A stretch of 64,000 nucleotides of DNA from NCBI RefSeq assembly GCF_014931415.1, contig NZ_CP063121.1, positions 868,001 through 932,000 on the forward strand, read 5' to 3'. Below are positions 58,929-64,000 of the stretch, piece by piece. Position 1 is the first letter of the stretch. Each line of letters begins with the position of its first letter. Below the pieces are notes generated by a model. The model was not told the origin of the DNA, made no database searches, and was given only the letters and a program-made list of their open reading frames with translations. This DNA is from Haemophilus parainfluenzae (GTDB taxonomy: Bacteria > Pseudomonadota > Gammaproteobacteria > Enterobacterales > Pasteurellaceae). A program made the position numbers and the translations under genes.

Positions 58929-61415
58929 CTACGCTTTTTCCACTTTAACCGCACATTTTTTGAAGTCGGTTTCGCCTGAAATTGGATCGGTTGCATCCAA
59001 TGTTAATTTGTTAGCAAGCTGACCCGCATCAAAGAAGGTGGTGTAAATTAAGCCCTGAGGACATTTGTTACGACCACGGGTATCTAAGTAAGTGATCATT
59101 TCACCACGACGAGTGATTAACTTCACTTTATCCCCATGACGTAAGCCATATTTTTTTGCATCCGCTGGGTGCATCCAAACTAAGTTGTTCGGGAACGCAC
59201 GGTGTAATTCAGGTACACGACGAGTCATGGTACCAGTATGCCAGTGCTCAAGTACACGACCAGTACATAACCATAATGGATATTCTTCATCTGGTGATTC
59301 TGCAGGGTCTTCATAAGGCACACCTAAGATAATTGCTTTTTTATCTGGATAACCGTAGAACGCAACATCTTCGCCTGCTTTAACGTACGGGTCAAAGCCT
59401 TCACGGTAACGCCATAAGGTTTCTTTACCGTCAACAACCGGCCAACGTAAACCACGTACTTGGTGGTAAGTATCAAATGGTGCTAAGTCATGACCATGAC
59501 CACGTCCGAAGTCAGCGTATTCTTCGAATAAGCCTTTTTGTAGGTAGTAACCAAAGTGATCTGCTTCATCATTGATGTATCCTGGAACATCCGTTGGTAC
59601 TTTATATTTGTTTACTTCACCATTCTCGTAAAGTACTTCATATAAAGTCTTACCACGATATTCTGGCATTTGAGCTAATAATTCTTCGCCCCATACTTCA
59701 TCTGTTTTGAAGTATTTAGAGAATTCCACAATTTGCCATAAGTCAGAACGAGACTCACCAGGACCTTTCACTTGTTGACGCCATAATTGGGTACGACGTT
59801 CTGCGTTACCATAGCCCCCTTCTTTTTCTACCCACATACAAGTAGGGAGAATTAGGTCTGCTGCAACTGCAGAAACGGATGGGTAAGGGTCTGAAACAAC
59901 GATGAAGTTTTCAGGGTTACGCCAACCAGGGAAAATTTCGTCGTTAATGTTTGGACCACCTTGCATGTTGTTGGTACAAAGTTGCCATAAGAAGTTTAAT
60001 TTACCATCTTTTAATGCACGGCTTTGTTGTACAGCTGCGTATCCAGGTACAGTTGGAATGGTACCTTTTGGTAATTTCCATTTTTTCTCAGCGATTTCAA
60101 CGTGTTTAGGATTGGTTACTACCATGTCCGCTGGTAAACGGTGAACGAAAGTACCCACTTCACGCGCTGTACCACAAGCTGAAGGTTGACCAGTTAATGA
60201 GAACGGACCACAACCTGGTTTAGAAATTTTACCGGTTAATAAGTGTACGTTATAGATCATGTGGTTAACCCATACACCACGAGTGTGTTGGTTAAAGCCC
60301 ATTGTCCAGTAAGAAACTAAGTTCTGTTCTGGATCCGCGTACATTTTCGCGAGGGTTTCAAGCTGATCTTTTGGTACACCAGAAATACGGTGTGCTTCGT
60401 CTAATGTATAAGGTGCAACGATTTTCTTGAATTCTTCGAAGTCAGAGTCATACATTTTACCTGCAGTTTTACGGTTTTTCGCTGCAACTTCAAGTGGGTG
60501 TTCTGGACGTAGACCATAACCGATATCAGTTTCACCACGTTTGAATTTAGTATGTTTATTAACGAAGTCCCAGTTTACTTTATCGTTTTGGATAATGTAG
60601 TTTGCAATGTAGTTAAGGATTGCAAGGTCTGCATGTGGATTAAATACGATAGGCACATCAGCTAATTCAAACGAACGGTGTTCGAATGTTGACATAACTA
60701 CAACTTTCACGTTATCAGAAGAAAGACGACGGTCAGAAATACGAGACCATAAAATTGGGTGCATTTCCGCCATGTTTGAACCCCAAAGCACAAATGCATC
60801 GGTTTTCTCGATATCGTTATAGCAACCCATTGGTTCATCCATACCGAATGTACGCATAAACGCAACCGCTGCAGACGCCATACAGTGACGAGCATTAGGA
60901 TCGATAGTATTTGAACGAAGACCAGCTTTCCAAAGTTTTACTTTTGCATAGCCTTCATAGATAGTAGTTTGACCGGAAGAGAACATCCCAACAGCATTTG
61001 GTTCTTTTTTCTTCAAGATGTCTTTGATTTTTTCCGCCATGATAGTGAAAGCTTGCTCCCAAGAAACTGGTGTAAAGTCACCTTCTTTATGGAATTTACC
61101 ATCTTTCATACGTAATAACGGAGTTTGTACACGGTCTGCACCGTACATGATTTTAGAAAGGAAGTAACCTTTGATACAGTTTAAACCGCGGTTTACTTCT
61201 GCATCCGGGTCACCTTGAGTTGCGACAACTCGACCATCTTTGGTTCCTACCAATACGCTACATCCTGTACCACAGAAACGGCATGGGGCTTTATCCCATT
61301 TGATGCCCATATCTTCGGTCGCATTAACCTGTTTAACAGGGATGGTCATACCGGCAGCCGCTGCCGCTGCAAGTGCAGCATTGGCTTTCATAAAATCTCT
61401 ACGATTAAGTTCCAT
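58929..61415 (-). CDS. napA: Periplasmic nitrate reductase catalytic subunit NapA
   Basis: Reduces nitrate to nitrite in the periplasm. About 828 residues from ATG 61415 with GGGGA upstream. A twin-arginine signal ([20 protein letters not shown]) is followed by the [4Fe-4S] set [13 protein letters not shown] with a later CIKG. The molybdenum-ligand cysteine is in [14 protein letters not shown] near residue 175. The bis-MGD domain blocks are intact to the end. It follows napD after 63 bases. Confidence 0.98.
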   Translation of the reverse strand: MELNRRDFMKANAALAAAAAAGMTIPVKQVNATEDMGIKWDKAPCRFCGTGCSVLVGTKDGRVVATQGDPDAEVNRGLNCIKGYFLSKIMYGADRVQTPLLRMKDGKFHKEGDFTPVSWEQAFTIMAEKIKDILKKKEPNAVGMFSSGQTTIYEGYAKVKLWKAGLRSNTIDPNARHCMASAAVAFMRTFGMDEPMGCYNDIEKTDAFVLWGSNMAEMHPILWSRISDRRLSSDNVKVVVMSTFEHRSFELADVPIVFNPHADLAILNYIANYIIQNDKVNWDFVNKHTKFKRGETDIGYGLRPEHPLEVAAKNRKTAGKMYDSDFEEFKKIVAPYTLDEAHRISGVPKDQLETLAKMYADPEQNLVSYWTMGFNQHTRGVWVNHMIYNVHLLTGKISKPGCGPFSLTGQPSACGTAREVGTFVHRLPADMVVTNPKHVEIAEKKWKLPKGTIPTVPGYAAVQQSRALKDGKLNFLWQLCTNNMQGGPNINDEIFPGWRNPENFIVVSDPYPSVSAVAADLILPTCMWVEKEGGYGNAERRTQLWRQQVKGPGESRSDLWQIVEFSKYFKTDEVWGEELLAQMPEYRGKTLYEVLYENGEVNKYKVPTDVPGYINDEADHFGYYLQKGLFEEYADFGRGHGHDLAPFDTYHQVRGLRWPVVDGKETLWRYREGFDPYVKAGEDVAFYGYPDKKAIILGVPYEDPAESPDEEYPLWLCTGRVLEHWHTGTMTRRVPELHRAFPNNLVWMHPADAKKYGLRHGDKVKLITRRGEMITYLDTRGRNKCPQGLIYTTFFDAGQLANKLTLDATDPISGETDFKKCAVKVEKA

Positions 61416-61478
61416 AGTTTTCCCCACTCGTTGTTGAATGTTTTAGAATATACAAAAGAGTATGTATTCCTAAATTAT

Positions 61479-61742
61479 TTATTTTTCATCTAAGTAATTC
61501 GAAATTAAAGAAACGACAATTACTCCTGGGATATCTTTAATTTCATCCATAAGATCCGCTAATGCTAATTGACGGTTACTTTCAAGGGTGACCACCAATT
61601 TGCCTTCATCAGATTTTTCGCCATGAATCTCAGCGGTTGGAATCGCTAAAATGGCTTCTTTGACTTGGTTAAGTTTTTCTGGTCTGGCTTGCACAACAAT
61701 GCTGCATACATACCAGTTCTCATTTTCGCTAAATTGACTCAT
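61479..61742 (-). CDS. napD: NapA maturation chaperone NapD
   Basis: A 87-residue ferredoxin-fold chaperone that binds the NapA twin-arginine signal until the cofactor is inserted. WYVCSIVVQARPEKLNQVKE and GKLVVTLESNRQLALADLMD are family-typical. I use ATG 61742 rather than an upstream TTG (61757). Either way the start lies inside the end of napF (14-base overlap with the ATG), so translation is coupled. Confidence 0.93.
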   Translation of the reverse strand: MSQFSENENWYVCSIVVQARPEKLNQVKEAILAIPTAEIHGEKSDEGKLVVTLESNRQLALADLMDEIKDIPGVIVVSLISNYLDEK

Positions 61743-62271
61743 CGATATTTGTTTCAATATTAAAAATTTTTATTGCTTTTGTTGGGCAAACACTTAGGCA
61801 AGCACCACAACCATTACAGCTTTCTAAATCCAATATGGGTTTTGCTACGCCACCAAGTTGTAATCGAAAACGGATGGCATTCATCGGACAGCTATCTTGG
61901 CAACTTCGACATTCCACTCGATTTTCTGTGAGACATTGCGTTGTAATTTCAACTTTATGTGCCCAAGGCTCTTCTTCTAATGAACGAAAAATCGGTTGTT
62001 CACAGACTAAAACACATTTTTGGCAGAACGTGCATTCGCCCTTGTCAAATTGTATTTCAGGAAAACAGCCATCGCCTTTTACGATAATTTGGGTTTCACA
62101 TACCAGTATGCAATCACCGCACCGCGTACATTTATCTGTAAAGTTGTTCTCGTTTATCGACCAAGGTGGACGGATAGCATTAATACCTTGAATTTTCGCG
62201 TTTTCAGAATGTAACGATTGTAAAAATTGCCCACGTAATAATTGTCTGCGAGAAGGATTTTCAATCGCCAT
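61729..62271 (-). CDS. napF: Ferredoxin-type protein NapF
   Basis: A 180-residue cytoplasmic iron-sulfur protein with [4Fe-4S] motifs: CTRCGDCILVCETQI, CTFCQKCVLVCEQPI, CRSCQDSCPMNAI and CNGCGACLSVCPTKAI. It is thought to act in NapA maturation or cluster supply. It is the first gene of napFDAGHBC. An N-terminal MAIENPSRRQLLRGQFL has an Arg-pair look but no export region. Confidence 0.96.
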   Translation of the reverse strand: MAIENPSRRQLLRGQFLQSLHSENAKIQGINAIRPPWSINENNFTDKCTRCGDCILVCETQIIVKGDGCFPEIQFDKGECTFCQKCVLVCEQPIFRSLEEEPWAHKVEITTQCLTENRVECRSCQDSCPMNAIRFRLQLGGVAKPILDLESCNGCGACLSVCPTKAIKIFNIETNIDESI

Positions 62272-62375
62272 ATTTTTCTTTAAAGTTCGGTATTTTCAAG
62301 GGATGCATTATCTAGTGCTAATAAAAAAATAGTAACTACCTAAAAGGAGTAGTTTTTAAGAAATATACACTTTTG

Positions 62376-62389
62376 TTGAGATAGATCAA
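62376..62389 (-). promoter_or_regulatory. FNR-like box of the nap operon
   Basis: On the minus strand TTGATCTATCTCAA matches TTGAT-N4-ATCAA with one mismatch. Its centre (62382.5) is about 60 bases upstream of a start near 62322, predicted from TACTAT at 62334-62329. This predicts anaerobic activation. Confidence 0.6.
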
Positions 62390-62457
62390 TGATATTTTGA
62401 AAATATGTTATTAGTGTAAATAAATTGTTAAAATATAAGTGAAAATGATTATTAAAT

Positions 62458-62476
62458 AGGGCGGAAGAACCGCCCT
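62458..62476 (-). terminator. Terminator of yggL
   Basis: The stem AGGGCGG / CCGCCCT with a 5-base loop lies 18 bases past the yggL stop; the following minus-strand sequence is AT-rich but not a pure T run. Confidence 0.7.
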
Positions 62477-62493
62477 GAAGTGAGTTTAAAATA

Positions 62494-62835
62494 TTATGCG
62501 TTTTGGGTTGGGTAATCCCACCAAATATCGAATAATTCACTGATTTCGATTTGTTGTAATTTATTTTCTTCTAACCATTTTTTCACTAATTGACGATGGC
62601 TTTCATCACATTTACCGATTTTCTCTAAGCAAACTAAGCCTTCCCAATGTAAATAGCCGCTACCTTCATAAGCTAAGCCGTTTGGTTGAATCACTTCAGC
62701 AATAAAACGATCAACGGTTTCATCGATAGTTTCGATGCTGGTACCTTCAGCAAATTGCCAATTCACTAAAAAGCCTAATTCTTGGAACTCTGCTAAGTGA
62801 AGTTTTTTACGTTGACGTTGATTACGAGTTGTCAT
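62494..62835 (-). CDS. yggL: YggL family 50S ribosome-binding protein
   Basis: A 113-residue protein of the YggL (DUF469) family, from the NQRQRKKLHLAEFQELGFLV start, the VDRFIAEVIQPNGLAYEGSG middle and the tryptophan-rich tail FDIWWDYP. It is small, cytoplasmic and associated with the large ribosomal subunit in E. coli. It is paired with trmB, 50 bases apart on the same strand, the usual gammaproteobacterial neighbour. Confidence 0.93.
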   Translation of the reverse strand: MTTRNQRQRKKLHLAEFQELGFLVNWQFAEGTSIETIDETVDRFIAEVIQPNGLAYEGSGYLHWEGLVCLEKIGKCDESHRQLVKKWLEENKLQQIEISELFDIWWDYPTQNA

Positions 62836-62885
62836 TTCAATGTTCTCCTATGTTAAGGTAATGGGTATCGTCATCATCTCAATGA

Positions 62886-63632
62886 TTATTTTTTCTTAAA
62901 GTATAAATCCCACACACCGTGGCCTAAGCGATGACCGCGCGCCTCAAATTTTGTGAGAGGGCGGAAATCAGGACGTGGAATATAATCTTGTTCGGCAGTA
63001 TTGATTAAGTTTTCATTGGCTGAAAGCACTTCGAGCATTTGTTCCGCATAGTTTTCCCAGTCCGTTGCCATATGAATAAAACCATTTGGTTGTAATTTTT
63101 GCACGACTTGCTCTACAAAGTGCGGTTGAACAATACGGCGTTTATGATGTTTCGCTTTATGCCAAGGGTCAGGGAAGAAAAGTTGTAAGCCGCCCAATTC
63201 GCCGTCTTTTACACAATCACGTAGAATTTCAGTGGCATCATGGCAAATCACGCGAAGGTTTTTCACGCCTTTTTCTACCGCATAAGCAATACAGGCACCT
63301 ACACCTGGTGTGTGTACTTCAATACCAAGATAATTTTTATCAGGATTTGCTTCTGCCATATCCACTAAAGATTTCCCCATTCCGAAGCCAATTTCTAATA
63401 TAACGGGATTTGTATTGCCATAAATCGCGACAAAATCAAAAGGGGCATTTTGATAATCTAATCCAAGATCAGCCCAGTGATCATTCATCATATTTTTTTG
63501 AAAATCACTTAAGCGACCTGTCCGCAACACAAAGCTACGAACTTTACGTTTATAACGACCATCTTCTGTAAATTCAGCCGTTTCAACGGTTTTACGTTTT
63601 TGATCAGCAAAGGTTTTTTGCTCTTCTGTCAT
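62886..63632 (-). CDS. trmB: tRNA (guanine-N7)-methyltransferase
   Basis: Methylates G46 of tRNA using SAM. The 248-residue protein has the nucleotide motif [17 protein letters not shown] near 75-90, [16 protein letters not shown] and [18 protein letters not shown] near 155-170 with the catalytic Asp, and the family C terminus [18 protein letters not shown]. It is upstream of yggL and divergent from priA. Confidence 0.97.
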   Translation of the reverse strand: MTEEQKTFADQKRKTVETAEFTEDGRYKRKVRSFVLRTGRLSDFQKNMMNDHWADLGLDYQNAPFDFVAIYGNTNPVILEIGFGMGKSLVDMAEANPDKNYLGIEVHTPGVGACIAYAVEKGVKNLRVICHDATEILRDCVKDGELGGLQLFFPDPWHKAKHHKRRIVQPHFVEQVVQKLQPNGFIHMATDWENYAEQMLEVLSANENLINTAEQDYIPRPDFRPLTKFEARGHRLGHGVWDLYFKKK

Positions 63633-63745
63633 GGTTTTTATTCGCTCAATTAAAATTGGCGGCGATTATACACTAAAAGGCAAGGTTGTGGGATTTTTCC
63701 ACCTAATTCCCGTATAATAGCGAAAATTTTTAATTGTTTTTTGTT

Positions 63746-64000
63746 ATGAATATTGTCCGAGTTGCATTAGCCGTACCGCTCCCCCGATTTTTTGATTATC
63801 TCTATTCACCTGACTTGACACCAATCGTTGGTGGACGAGTGTTGGTGCCTTTTGGTTCGCAAAAACGAGTCGGGATCGTGGTGGATTTGCCGGCTTCTTC
63901 GGATGTAGCAAAAGAGAAGTTAAAACCAATTATTGATGTGCTTGATGCTGACTCACTTTTTAATTCCATAACGTGGGATTGGTTAGCTTGGTCGGCTAAT
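63746..64000 (+). CDS. priA: Primosomal protein N' (PriA), 5' part only
   Basis: The first 85 codons of a frame open to the end of the window: MNIVRVALAVPLPRFFDYLY, then GGRVLVPFGSQKRVGIVVDL and LKPIIDVLD, all typical of the N-terminal 3' DNA-binding domain of PriA helicase, which restarts collapsed replication forks. It is cut by the window end, so the helicase motifs are not visible. The divergent trmB neighbour fits the H. influenzae order. Confidence 0.93.
   Translation, partial: MNIVRVALAVPLPRFFDYLYSPDLTPIVGGRVLVPFGSQKRVGIVVDLPASSDVAKEKLKPIIDVLDADSLFNSITWDWLAWSAN

Overview
The window is a chromosomal segment of a Pasteurellaceae bacterium, almost certainly a Haemophilus and most likely close to H. 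parainfluenzae. The main evidence is roughly 35 copies of the 9-base Haemophilus uptake signal core AAGTGCGGT (either strand), low GC, and several blocks whose gene order matches my memory of H. influenzae (hemH/thioesterase; ebfC-recR-topB-secG; pfkA-lipoprotein-yaaA-dprA-leuA; pssA-yfiF; napFDAGHBC-yggL-trmB-priA). The species guess rests on the sucrose-type PTS, the siderophore receptor and the full leucine operon, and is an inference. No phage, insertion sequence, integrase or CRISPR array was seen.

Layout. 0-1.5 kb: ferrochelatase and a hot-dog thioesterase. 1.5-9.7 kb: surface-structure accessory region with a 1791-residue trimeric autotransporter adhesin carrying collagen-like and beta-type repeats, a GT8 glycosyltransferase, a collapsed GT2 glycosyltransferase remnant and an intact GT2 gene. 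9.9-20 kb: glutathione reductase, YafJ-type amidotransferase, an MFS carrier, a queuosine-precursor transporter behind a preQ1-I riboswitch, a Fur-boxed FepA-type receptor, rpmE, and mutY-yggX-mltC. 20.1-28 kb: tRNA-Phe and tRNA-Asn, sdaC-sdaA, a metallophosphoesterase, ebfC-recR-topB, and secG with tRNA-Leu. 28-36.3 kb: an orphan sucrose-type PTS EIIBC, small unknown exported proteins, a SIR2-like protein and metH.

36.3-49.6 kb: the leucine operon leuA-leuB-yciI-leuC-leuD on the minus strand, preceded by a leader peptide and attenuator that I read from the sequence. Divergent to it is dprA with a competence-type CRP-S site, then yaaA, a lipoprotein and pfkA; after these come a UhpC-like carrier, folA, proB and a lipoprotein. 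49.6-55.9 kb: fklB, psd, pssA, yfiF and bifunctional glutathionylspermidine synthetase/amidase. 55.9-64 kb: the periplasmic nitrate reductase operon napFDAGHBC with an FNR-type box, then yggL, trmB and the start of priA, which is cut by the window end.

How the parts work together. nap provides anaerobic periplasmic nitrate respiration from quinol. sdaC/sdaA import serine and convert it to pyruvate. psd/pssA make phosphatidylethanolamine. gor and gss belong to thiol redox metabolism. dprA plus the dense uptake signals indicate natural transformation. The most notable items are the cis-regulatory elements (leu attenuator, preQ1-I riboswitch, CRP-S site, FNR and CRP sites), the repeat-built adhesin next to glycosyltransferases, the stand-alone SIR2 gene as a possible defence gene, and a three-copy palindromic intergenic repeat.
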